NCBI GenBank assembly: GCA_935421135.1
Contig: OW285193.1
Span: 14,246,099 to 14,310,098 of the forward strand
Source: Bugulina stolonifera
Taxonomy: Eukaryota > Bryozoa > Gymnolaemata > Cheilostomatida > Bugulidae
Reading direction: 5' to 3'
Length of the DNA stretch: 64,000 nt
The position numbers were made by a program, and so were the translations under genes. Positions within the stretch are counted from its first letter, which is position 1; each line of letters begins with the position of its first letter. Shown here piece by piece: positions 53,275 to 64,000 of the stretch. The notes below the pieces were generated by a model, which searched no databases, was not told the DNA's origin, and was given only the letters and a program-made list of their open reading frames with translations.

Positions 53275-56200
53275 GTGGGATTCTGGACTAGCCGTCTGAA
53301 GAAATAGGTCCATGTGACATAATCCATGGCTTCTTGCTTGTTGGTGACTGTACCAGCCACTATCTCTGCATTCAGATGATCTGCCAGTACTTCTAGCAGG
53401 CTGAGAATGTACAGAGAGCACTATATACACACATTTTATACATCCCATACATACAAGTTACATGTACATACTGCGTGTTGTATTCATGTTTTAAGTCTCA
53501 CAAAGTGGTTGATTGAAAATCAGTGTAATATACGTACAATCATATCATACGGACCAAATTATCAGATAATTTTACAGCTCTCCAACCAACATAAAATACT
53601 TATATCATAGATGAACTATGCTACCAACAATCTAACCTAATATCAGCTACTCTCGTAAAGTCATACATGCAGGAACATACTTACCTGGACTCCACAGGGA
53701 ATGGCTCATACAAGAACTTCTTATAGAAATGCTTCTTTGTATCCTGGACTAAGATCACAGCCACACCATTGTCATCAAACTGGGGTCGTCCAGCACGCCC
53801 CATCATCTGAAGCACGTCTAAAAATAGAAGGGTGCCGAAATTCATACAAAATTTTGGTTTGTCGCTACCCCCTAAACATGGATACAAAACTGATTTATTA
53901 ATGTGCTATGATTTAGGACCGTCATTCGCTTCAATACCAATCGATATTACCATCACTTTTCTCAGTTTGGTTGTTCACCATGTGAAGGTATTTTTGCCAA
54001 CTTTGCACATATATAACAGAAATACCTTAATTATGTCCAAGTAGGTAAGGTAAGTAACCATGTGCTAAATAAACATTACATACTGACAAGATATTCCTTA
54101 GAAAGCTATCACATTAACAACCCCATATTGGACTATTACTTTCTTGGATACAGTACATTACCTATGTACATTAAGATGAATATGCTGAAGGAGATCTGGT
54201 GCCAAGAATATAACATGCTTATCTTATTTTTGATATGAAGGAATGTGTCATATTCCCAGAGATATGAATATGAGATATCGGTGAGCCAACAGCTACCACA
54301 CACAAGAACGTAAGTGATAATATCTATCTGTTGTATACACCATATTATTATTATAAAAGTATGTTAAAGAACTTGCCAGTGATGGGGAAGTCCACATAGC
54401 GTTTTAGTTTACCATCAAAGTATTCAGTACCCTTCACAATGACCAGGTGGGCTGGGAAGTTGACGCCCCATGCTAGCGTGGATGTGGCCACCAGGATCTA
54501 AAGTAAAAACATTGAAGTTGAAAAGAAAGAAATGGGCGACCTTGCTATGGGTCAGACTTTCTTATAAATAATGTATAGGCCTATATAAAACGTCTGCCTG
54601 TTTGACAAATACAACTTGCAGAATGTATCTGCAGCTTTGATAATTTATCACTTTGAATTTTAAAAAGGTTTCAAAAGAATGATTAATAGGTGATTTCACC
54701 AGTTATGTGCTATCAATAGCCACGAATCCATCATTTTGTTGTAAAAATAGTCAAATAAAATCCAAATGGAAACAAAATACTGTAACAATAACATATGATA
54801 TCATGTCAGATGTACGTATATTCTAGGCCTATCTATAAACAAAGAAAACAAACATGGAAACATTTAGTCTCTCTATGCACTCATCCCATTTGTATAATGC
54901 ATAATTGATTGTCACTACAACAGCTATAAAACCTACAACAGTACAACTACAACAGTACAACTACAACAGTACAACTACAACAGTACAACTACAACAGTAC
55001 AACTACAACAGTACAACTACAGCAGTACAACTACAGCAGTACAACTACAGCAGTACAACTACAACAGTACAACTACAACAGTACAACTACAACAGTACAA
55101 CTACAACAGTACAACTACAACAGTACAACTACAACAGTACAACTACAGCAGTACAACTACAGCAGTACAACTACAACAGTACAACTACAACAGTACAACT
55201 ACAACAGTACAACTACAACAGTACAACTACAACAGTACAACTACAACAGTACAACTACAACAGTACAACTACAACAGTACAACTACAACAGTACAACTAC
55301 AGCAGTACAACTACGGCAGTACAACTACGGCAGTACAACTACGACAGTACAACTACGACAGTACAACTACGACAGTACAACTACAACAGTACAACTACAA
55401 CAGTACAACTACAACAGTACAACTACAACAGTACAACTACAACAGTACAACTACAACAGTACAACTACAGCAGTACAACTACAGCAGTACAACTACAACA
55501 GTACAACTACAACAGTACAACTACAACAGTACAACTACAACAGTACAACTACAACAGTACAACTACAACAGTACAACTACAACAGTACAACTACAACAGT
55601 ACAACTACAGTAGTACAGCTAACAGCAGTACAACTACAACAGTACGACTACAGCAGTACAACTACAACAGTACGACTACAGCAGTACAGCTACACCGATA
55701 AAAAAATCTCATCTACAGAATGTTGAGGATGTTTGTGGGAATGAAAAGATTAAAAGTACAAATTCCTGTATTTTATAATACCATAGGATATGAGTGAGTG
55801 GTAATTACACTGTGTACATGATTATACGCCTACACCTATACCATAAGTAAGTAATAACTAATAATCCATGTAGTACTAGAGAGCAATGCACAAGAAATCA
55901 CCCTACTATACATCTACAACAATATCTACAATTGAGATAGTAAGGCCATACAGGAGATAGGTACGGTATAAGTATAAACCTGAAGTAGAACAGAAAGTGG
56001 TTGTACTTATAACACAGTCTACCAGTCTCAAAGACCAAAGCAGTAAACTTGTTTCTGTGAGATAGTACAATGTACAGTATGTATATACATAGCACGTGCA
56101 GTGTTTAGCAATCTAACCTGTATTCTTTGGTTGACAAACAGCTCCTCCACGGTCTTACGGTCTCTCTCATGGAGTCCGGCGTGGTGCAGGCCAATACCAA

Positions 56201-59200
56201 AGGCCAAGGTCAGTTTCAGGTTACTGTCTCTTATACCTGATACGATGTTCTCCATCTGTAACCAGTCCACAACACGTACACATGCGTATACACCATACAG
56301 CTACACGTAGCATATGTAATACCAAACGAACATATTACTACTATACGTAAACATGTACAACTTACTATACACGTATATGATATGTACATACTGTAAGTAC
56401 ATGTACGTGTGCATAATATGGCATCTAAGCGCATATAAATTTTGTCAGTACTTCCAGCACATTCGCATAGACAGGTACATGACTGTATAGTCAATAGTAC
56501 ACATGCACAGTTCAACATTTCCACAAAAGTTTGGAAACCCCCAACTCAACGCTAAATGCTTTCTAATAACACAAGCTACGATGTATGTGTATGGGCTGTA
56601 GGTTGATCTATAGCCTAACCATCTACTGATTTCTACCTTAACCACAGTTCCATACCACCCCAATGCATCACTGTGGGACGCCCGACCACCCCACCCTATT
56701 ACCAGACCTACTCACCTCAACCTCTGGAGTATTCATCCACTGTTTAGGGTCGTCTTCTGCTGCCAGTAACGCTATGAGATCAAGAGCCGTGAGACGGGTC
56801 TGCCGTCTGGATGACACAAATATTAGCACCGGTTTCTCTGGGGAATGCTGTTTGATGGCTATAAATAGTACAGCAGTAAATAGCACGAGTTGCATGACTT
56901 CCAAAAAAGCAGGACTGGGTGACTGCACTACTTTGGCTAAGTATGGAGCATCCATTCACAGACTAAGTTCTACAGTTAACCACTGGTACACTCAATGGCA
57001 CTAATGGATTGTAAATAAAAAAAATTAAAATTCTGTTTCAAGGTCTTGGATGTACTTTACTTTTAAGACAATTCCACAAGACTAGTGTACTAATATGAAT
57101 GTTCTGTTGGTAAGAGAATGAAGCTAGTTCACGGACAACCAAAACTGGTGCTAAAACTCCCAAAAGTACTTTATAACATTATCTAGCTGCAAATTGTTTG
57201 TACAGTACATATACAAATAACGTTTTCTATCAAACACGCGTATCCATAGGTAGCAATGCAGATGTATAACCCCAATCTGTCTCATATACAATATACAAGT
57301 ATAACTACTGATGAGCAACACCAACCTCGGAAAGCAGGCTTGTTCATAGTAGCCATCCTGGGGCAGTAATGCTTGCCTGGGAAACCAGAGATATGGACTT
57401 CTAGTGGAACTGGCCTCACACTGGGCCGGAAGTTAAACAGGCCCATCTAAAATTTAATAGAATCACCATGACTAGTAACAGACAGACAGAGAGTTATAAT
57501 ACAGGGACAAGCATACATGAATTCAAATAAAAACAGTATGCATGTAGTAAATGGCCATGATGGTACTCCTTACATTTCTGTAACATCAAATACAACATGC
57601 CATGTTAATATGATATAGGAGATCTGTTAATCGCGTATAAACAGAGGTCTACCTCACTAGCCTACTAATCATCCACACTGTCAATAAACATGCCAGCCCT
57701 GGATAGAGAAAGTATGTAGTAGTTTTATATAACTGTGTGTAGGTTCTAGAGGTGGTTGATGGTAATAAATACTGGCAGCTCTGCTTATACACTAGCACAC
57801 CTCTACATTATTATGGTTTTGCAGACACAAGAATGCAAATAGAAAACCATCCCAATTTATCATGTGTCCAACCCAATGTCAATCAACAATCATGCATAAA
57901 TTTATAAGATAGTCCAGCTGCAAGGTAGTGCATACAAGGTAATGTATATGTATATACAGTATTTTAACAACACGCATTAGAATTCTATTATTTTAAATTT
58001 TGTTAGTTGCTAAAACCGCATGACTTAAACCCATCTATACTTATATTACAATATAAAAACAACTAAACCCCCAGATGTCATCTTTATATCACTATATACC
58101 ATACAGTAGCATAGCGTAGACAGTGTAGTACATGTTTACCAGTGTACGTATAGTATAGTACATACATTGCATAAACAAGAGGACTTAGAGCATACAGCAT
58201 ATATAGACCAGAGGGTAAATATAATATACAGTACATATTATATAATAGAGTTAGTATAACATACAGTAGATACATGTCAGGTGGTAAGTACAGCATATAT
58301 TACGTACTTCCTTAATACCCAGCCAGTCTGCAAGGTCCCTAGCATTAGCCAGTGCTGTAGACAGACCAACTACTCTGACTTTGTGCCCTGTGTTGGCTGA
58401 TATGAAGTTGGTACGAGATACGACTACCTCCAAAACTGGACCTCTGTCAGCACCTATATGTTAACATCCAAAGCATGTACATGATAACACAAGTAGAGGT
58501 GCCTGTATACATCTATATGTATGTGTGTATAATGTATGTAGGGTAGGCCTACATATTCTTACAAAAGTTATATGATAGCTATGTGAATACAGCTGGTAAG
58601 TGCGTTTTCCTACTATACTTGTACGTGCCTCAAGGAATTAGATACAACATTAGAAAACATTTAAATAATATTAACTTTTTATTTCTGCTTCCGAAACGCT
58701 CAAAATTTACTGTTAATTCCAGAAAATCAATATATACTAGTGACTATGTGCTATCACGACTAATTACTACATGTGTACTCACACTATCTACTAGTACTGA
58801 CTAATGACTCACACTATCTACTAGACTGACTAATGACTCACACTATCTACTAGACTGACTAATGACTCACACTATCTACTAGTACTGACTAATGACTCAA
58901 ACTACCAACTACTAACAACTGACTACTATTCCCAACACTTATAACCAGTTATACTAACTACACATAATACCAACTCATATCTACCTCGCACCCACCTAGC
59001 ACCCACCTTGCACCCACTTAGCACCGAACTATGACCTACCTAACAGATGTATCTCATCTATGATAACCAGAGTAACTTTCTGTACATAGCTTCTGTTCTG
59101 CCATGACCTGCTCACCCCGTCCCACTTCTCAGGTGTAGTCACTATCAAATCTGCCGCTGCTATAGCCTTCATATCCGGGGCAATATCTCCAGTCATTTCT

Positions 59201-62200
59201 ACCACTCTGTAATACATAGACATGTCTATTATACGATATTCCAGCGCAGATGTTAAATACAATCATATTACATGTGTATATGTATATGTACATGTACATG
59301 TACATGTACATGTATATGTATATGTATATGTATATGTACATGTACATGTACATGTACATATATATGTACATGTACATGTACATATACATGTACATGTACA
59401 TGTACATGTATATGTACATGTACATGTACATATACATATATATGTACATGTACATGTATATGTACATGTACATGTACATGTATATGTATATGTACATGTA
59501 TATATGACAGTTACACATATTGAAATAGATAGGATGAAATACTAAAATCTAGTGCATAAAGCAATAGCACAAATCTATTAATTGCACATTCAATCGTGCA
59601 AAACACTAAGTTTTATTGCACAAAGAGTATACTTTTAAACCTGATTACAATTTCAACATTGTTAGGGGGTTTGGCCATTTTTTTATATAATGATGTATTT
59701 TTAAGCAAGGAATTTATTTTTGAGCAGTCAGAGACTATGACTGTATGTAGTTGAGAGTTGTCTTCTTCTATAGTAGATTAGGAGGGAGAAAATAACTCCA
59801 CCATTTACTTAATACATACAGTATTATCCGAGTGTGGTGCAATAAGCACACATTGTATATAAATAAACCATTTCAGTTATGATGACAGATTATAAATACA
59901 CTCACTTCTTGCCAAGACGTTTCTCAATTCTGACCTTCCAGTCCTCCATCCTCTCTCTGACCAGAGCCTTGAGAGGAGCTATGTACACGGCCTTCTGTCC
60001 TGGGTACTGCTTGAACAGCCTGAATATAGCCATTTCTGCAGCCACAGTTTTACCTGATCCAGTAGGAGCACCTGTAAGAAGACATTACACATTAATGTAC
60101 ATTATGTTATTATATGTTTTGACAATGACCTTCCTTTCCATATTATTTTCTATTATTTAACGTGGTTCTTGTTCACCCATAGAGTGACTGTCCAAGAAAC
60201 AAACCCACATAGCCCCAATCCCAGCATTGCTCATCTTCTCTCTAATTCAAGGGTCGTTAAGTTATATTTAAACATAGTTTGAGTGTTTGTAAAGGTGGTG
60301 GCATTATTAAGGAAATTGAAAATTATGTCACCACACTGGTTCAACACAACATCGAACATTAGCCACAATGATATCTGCTGCTTGCTCTTACCATAAAGAC
60401 GTCAGTTTAGGTATCCAACAACAACTACTAAAGAGTACCATACCATTGTTAAATACTCGATTAAATTCTCCTGGTGGATACACCACACAGTGTTGACTCA
60501 CCGAGTAAGACGTTGCTATCTGTGTGATAGACTGTGTGGAATATCTGCGTTTGCACAGGGTTAAAATGGCTGAACTTGTACAGTGTGGCCAGGTTCATGT
60601 CACCCAGAGCTGTAACTGGTAGCGGCCTCAAGTCTAACAGATCTACAAAATCCACCAATAAGGTTTAAACAAGCAATTTAATTGGCTGGAAAAAATCAAT
60701 ACAGTTAGAATAGGCAATTTAATTGGTTGAACAAAATACATGTATGAATGGTAATTGGCATAACTTGATAAAATGAATCCATCGGCACATGAAAATGCCC
60801 TTGCAAACCAGACTGGCTTTATGTCAAGGTCACAGTGGAATAGAGGAATAGACTAAGGACCTAATGCCAGGCTAACCTGTATGTGGAGGATGTCTCTCTG
60901 GCAGTATGAGATGTTGGAAGGAAACGGCAAACATTGTGTCAGATCCGAGCCACCGATCTGATGAACATCTCACGTAGTACTGACTAGGAAGAGGCTCAAA
61001 GATGGGTATAGTGAAGACTAGACTTAGCTCCTCATTTCGTACAGCCTACATACATTATATTATACAATGTTACATAGTAGCATATTCCAGGTAGAGCGTT
61101 TTTCATCCCTAAATATGATCTGTCATAGAAAGTACCAAGTCCTGGATAATTCTATACAGTGACAATATTTGCACAAACCAACTTGTGTGTTTCTAGAAAT
61201 GTGATAGCAAAATATCAGAACAATTTACACGTGTACATAAACAGATGTGTACATGATAGAAGCATAGCAAACACAATGTACATTACTGACAAACTAGGAC
61301 AAAATTTTTTAATATACTCTACCTACAGCGGTGAAAAATTAAAACAACAGAACATATGCTGAGATGGTCGCATCACTAAAACTTAACTCTAAAAGAGGTT
61401 AAATTCTACTTTCAGCCCCTGAGATACTGTATGATTTCTGTTACTTATTAGCCATCATGTATAATGGACTGAACTAAGTAGACAAGTGGAGAGAACTTGT
61501 ACCTGCTTCTTCTGGAGAGTGAAGTACTCGTGGTGATAGATGACGTTAGTGTTGGGATCCTCAACCCAAATCCAGAAAGACTCAGCTATGTTGCCGTGTA
61601 TCTTATCATCCCATTTGAAGTCAGTCTGTATAGCCAGTTTCATTCTCAGCACTACAGGAAGGAGTGACATAACATTCCCATAATAACAACTCACTGACAT
61701 ATAGGAAATCCATAAATTCTTTCTTACAAATAACTTCCTAGCATAGTCATGGTGTGGCCATCTTTGTACCAAAGAAACTTTTAGGTTCAATAAAAATCAT
61801 ATAAACACTCGAATAGTGAGTATTAAGGGCCACAGGCTATTTAGTCACACCATCTAATGTATAACAGTAGCCTATAATTGAGAAGGTAATAAACTCAGCC
61901 TTCCTATACAATATAAAACCTCATCAAGTAATGAATGAAATAAACCTCCAGAGTTAACACAACGTCAGCGTACATTAGCTATGTGACAAAAATTAGCAAG
62001 ATGGTATATCGAATTGCTATTGGTAACCATATGAAACAAGTTGTCTGGTATGAATCCTAACTAAAGACCTACATAAAGTAGTACAACAGCCAACAAACCT
62101 GATCTTGTGATTGGCTGCACAGTAGCCTCAATTTCAATCCTTGGAATGGAGTGAGCAAATTTCTTGATGGTGGAACCCATGTTCACGTGCCTCACCATGT

Positions 62201-63787
62201 GACCTGAACCAGAACAAACACTGAATGATAGAAATTCTGTAGATCATTGAGTTGAAAACGGAATCAGTTTCATATTTCTGAGAGTAACATGATATTTTTA
62301 AAAAGTCAACCATAACAACCCCAAAGTAGGACTTTTATAAAAATCTACCAATTTCTTTAGCATCCATTTCTTTGAGTCTATCTAAAGACATTTCAAACTG
62401 CTCTAGTTTGTTGAGTATCTCTGGTCTCAAGTCCCTGAACTGTCTAAGAGGGTGTTCAAAGTCCCAGAGTTGATGCTCTATAACCTTGCTCAAGTTCAAC
62501 AACCTTCCAGTCATCACACTCCAGCCTTTACGCAGCACAATCTCAAACAGAGCTCTCATGATACGACCAGCATTCTACAAGATCATTGGCAGAAACTTGT
62601 GAATTCATTTGTTCGTATGAGATGTCTGTACTCACCTGAGCTATGTATGACATTTCTACGCTTACATGTACATTAGATATGCATGGCAGGTCTGTACTCA
62701 GTTGAGCTTCATATAACATGTACATTGTATGTACTCTCCTTAACAACATATGACATGTCTGTACTCGCCTGATACTCGTGTGACATGCCTGTACTCGCCT
62801 GAGCAACGTATGACATATCTGTACTCACCTGAGCAACATATGACATGTCTGATACCAATGAGAAGTTGTCAACCAGCTTTTTGCTGATGTACGTCTGTAG
62901 GAGAATGTTCACTTTGCCCTCTGTACTCTCTGAGCCTCCAGTGACAGGCAGGTAGCAGTCATCAAACATGTGTCTGTCAAGTTCCTCTAATTCCTCATCT
63001 CGGACCTATAGACAAACCCGAGCCAATCCGTCGATTTACGACAATGAAATACGAAAAAGCGCAACAAATCAATGAGATAGGTAAACTAAACACATGTCCG
63101 TGGATGTATGACCTAATGGGATTTTGTTCACCAAAGAAGACTAATAGAAGCTCATGAGGGTAATTGGCCGCAACTCACTTGTTTTCAGACAAATATAATA
63201 ATATAGAGTGCGTTTAATATTTGAATCAGAGTTTTACCATGTCTCCTAATACAAAGACTAGAAGCTGCACACCAACAAATATTCTCATGTAAACATTCTA
63301 AGTACCTTTAGCTGTTGAAACTCCTGCGCTTGTGACATCATATTGAACACAGCCGGCTGCTGCATGAATGTGGACAGGTTCTCATTAATTACCTGCAGAT
63401 ATAATAAGCAAACATATAAGGCAAAAAATAGCCTGAGAAACGACTAGTTGAAAGGAGGCAACTCTCCATACTCTATACTACAAGTTGGACGGTTTGTATC
63501 TCAAGTGGGCCAACTGGTAATTTAATAGTTGGAAAATGCTATAAGATAGTCGCGCTTACAGGAGTTAACTTTACATCTTTCTATTAACCAATAAGCACGA
63601 AGACTCATATGTTACATGATACCTCTACAGTGTCGTATTTGATATAGTAATGGCTGGCTGTCCTGCCGAGATCAGTTGGGTAGAAGTATCCCTGCCTCTC
63701 ATCGAACCTGATCATATGAGCTTTATCTAACTTCTTGGCAGCAATAATACACAGCTGACGCCTGTGATTCTCCAACAGAGGGTCCTC
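53275..63787 (-). CDS. ASCC3: ASCC3: activating signal cointegrator 1 complex subunit 3, helicase (partial, 17 exons)
   Basis: Exons in transcript order are 63623-63787, 63306-63392, 62829-63005, 62349-62574, 62099-62203, 61503-61651, 60877-61045, 60502-60642, 59906-60071, 59040-59206, 58308-58453, 57326-57446, 56716-56858, 56118-56255, 54377-54497, 53685-53817 and 53275-53400. Phases agree at every junction, giving about 826 codons. The first seven cover the Sec63 region after cassette one (for example [29 protein letters not shown]). The rest form the second Ski2-like helicase cassette, with Walker [10 protein letters not shown], the DEIH box in [33 protein letters not shown] and [12 protein letters not shown], all intact. 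In other animals ASCC3 unwinds DNA with ALKBH3 in alkylation repair and splits collided ribosomes in quality control. The N-terminus is off the window. After the last exon a GTGAGT donor is present, but no next exon is found. One intron (54376 side) has a GC donor. Confidence 0.95.
54918..55690. repeat. Large 14-bp minisatellite, about 55 copies
   Basis: The unit CAGTACAACTACAA repeats with sub-blocks of CAGCAG, CGGCAG and CGACAG variants. The 14-bp period gives a 42-base, 14-residue repeat in an open frame of 273 codons, which is an artefact. It lies in an ASCC3 intron. Confidence 0.95.
58789..58905. repeat. Minisatellite, 29-31-bp unit, about 4 copies
   Basis: The unit contains ACTGACTAATGACTCACAC then TATCTACTAG. 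It lies in an ASCC3 intron. Confidence 0.85.
59267..59507. repeat. TACATG / TATATG microsatellite
   Basis: About 240 bases of alternating TACATG and TATATG hexamers in an ASCC3 intron. Its alternating purine-pyrimidine makeup gives open frames in several registers on both strands, none of them genes. Confidence 0.95.
59753..59800. repeat. Short hairpin repeat
   Basis: Arms GAGAGTTGTCTTCTTCT and AGGGAGAAAATAACTCC. A copy of the dispersed family in an ASCC3 intron, showing that the family is not restricted to the receptor cluster. Confidence 0.6.
62617..62858 (-). repeat. ASCC3: 30-bp tandem repeat copied from an ASCC3 exon end
   Basis: The 3' end of exon 62829-63005 and its donor (ACATGTCATATGTTGCTCAG then GTGAGTAC) recur in the following intron as about five degenerate 30-bp units, each with a donor-like GTGAGTAC, GCGAGTAC or similar. 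The real exon end is taken as 62829 because it matches the conserved protein frame. Confidence 0.8.
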
Positions 63788-63791
63788 CTGC

Positions 63792-63884
63792 CAACCAATC
63801 AGTATCGACCAATCAGTATCAACCAATCAGTATCAACCAATCAGTATCAACCGATCAGTATCAACCAATCAGTATCAACCAACC
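63792..63884. repeat. Minisatellite, 14-bp unit, about 6 copies
   Basis: The unit AACCAATCAGTATC repeats immediately upstream of the acceptor of the first visible ASCC3 exon on the minus strand. Confidence 0.9.
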
Positions 63885-64000
63885 CCAATGTTCACACAAA
63901 CAGTCCACCAATGCTCCAATGCATATTTGTAATATTTTTCTGGCACGGAATTTATTTCTATGCAGCTAGAAACCCAGTCCCACATCTGTGGAAATAGTTA

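Noticed and set aside
54905..55726. 273-codon frame of [17 protein letters not shown] repeats
   Set aside because: Created by the 14-bp minisatellite inside an ASCC3 intron. There is no unique sequence around it and no support as a protein.
59129..59545. Several frames of Met-Tyr, Val-His or Cys-Thr repeats on both strands
   Set aside because: All arise from the TACATG/TATATG microsatellite.
62543..62969. Minus-strand frames rich in [13 protein letters not shown] repeats taken as exons
   Set aside because: They are the 30-bp repeat copies of an ASCC3 exon end running into the intron. Only the part from 62829 upward matches the conserved protein.
63792..63884. Regular 14-bp repeats considered as a CRISPR-like array
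   Set aside because: There are no unique spacers between the units and the context is an animal gene. It is a plain minisatellite.

Overview
This is an AT-rich, intron-dense animal nuclear sequence. Introns are GT-AG, usually 0.2-3 kb. Simple TACATGTA and AGGCCTA palindromes are very common, and there are many minisatellites and small hairpin repeats. The right end carries part of a well conserved metazoan gene, ASCC3. The left 50 kb carries a tandem family that I do not recognise as a named family. A marine invertebrate, possibly a non-bilaterian such as a sponge, would fit, but the sequence does not settle the taxon.

Positions 1081-50136, all on the plus strand, hold eight paralogous genes in a head-to-tail array, here called A to H. 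Each codes for a single-pass type I membrane protein. The shared layout is a signal-peptide exon, two exons that together form one eight-cysteine ectodomain, a Thr/Pro-rich stalk exon, a transmembrane exon and a set of cytoplasmic-tail exons. The cysteine spacing, including a C-x-G-K/R-x-x-C core, matches the SUEL/rhamnose-binding (Gal_Lectin) fold, although the usual YGR and DPC sugar-site motifs are absent. Nearly all introns are phase 1, so each exon is a movable module. The tails carry three conserved modules: KLLR-LGAPQAQ, E-Y-T-G-V-K-P-D-E-F, and E-N-L-E-L-E-R-R-M-A. Full-tail genes are B, C, D, E, G and H. Gene F has a long mucin-like stalk and a shortened tail, and gene A has none of the tail modules. 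G and H share one further terminal exon. A divergent ectodomain on a conserved tail, in a tandem array, is the layout expected of a recognition-receptor cluster. That role is an inference.

Positions 51330-52638 hold the last exons of another membrane protein (I) with an unrelated tail, next to what looks like a decayed lectin exon. Positions 53275-63787 on the minus strand hold 17 exons of ASCC3, the large Ski2-like helicase of the ASC-1 complex. They run from the first Sec63 region through the second helicase cassette. The N-terminus lies beyond the right edge, and the C-terminal Sec63 region is not found in the window.

Smaller features are an antisense tRNA-Met(CAU) in an intron of gene B, a 336-bp tandem duplication across the stop codon of gene C, a near-perfect 95-bp-arm palindrome, a foldback-like element, a family of about 45-bp hairpin repeats, and at least ten mini- or microsatellites.
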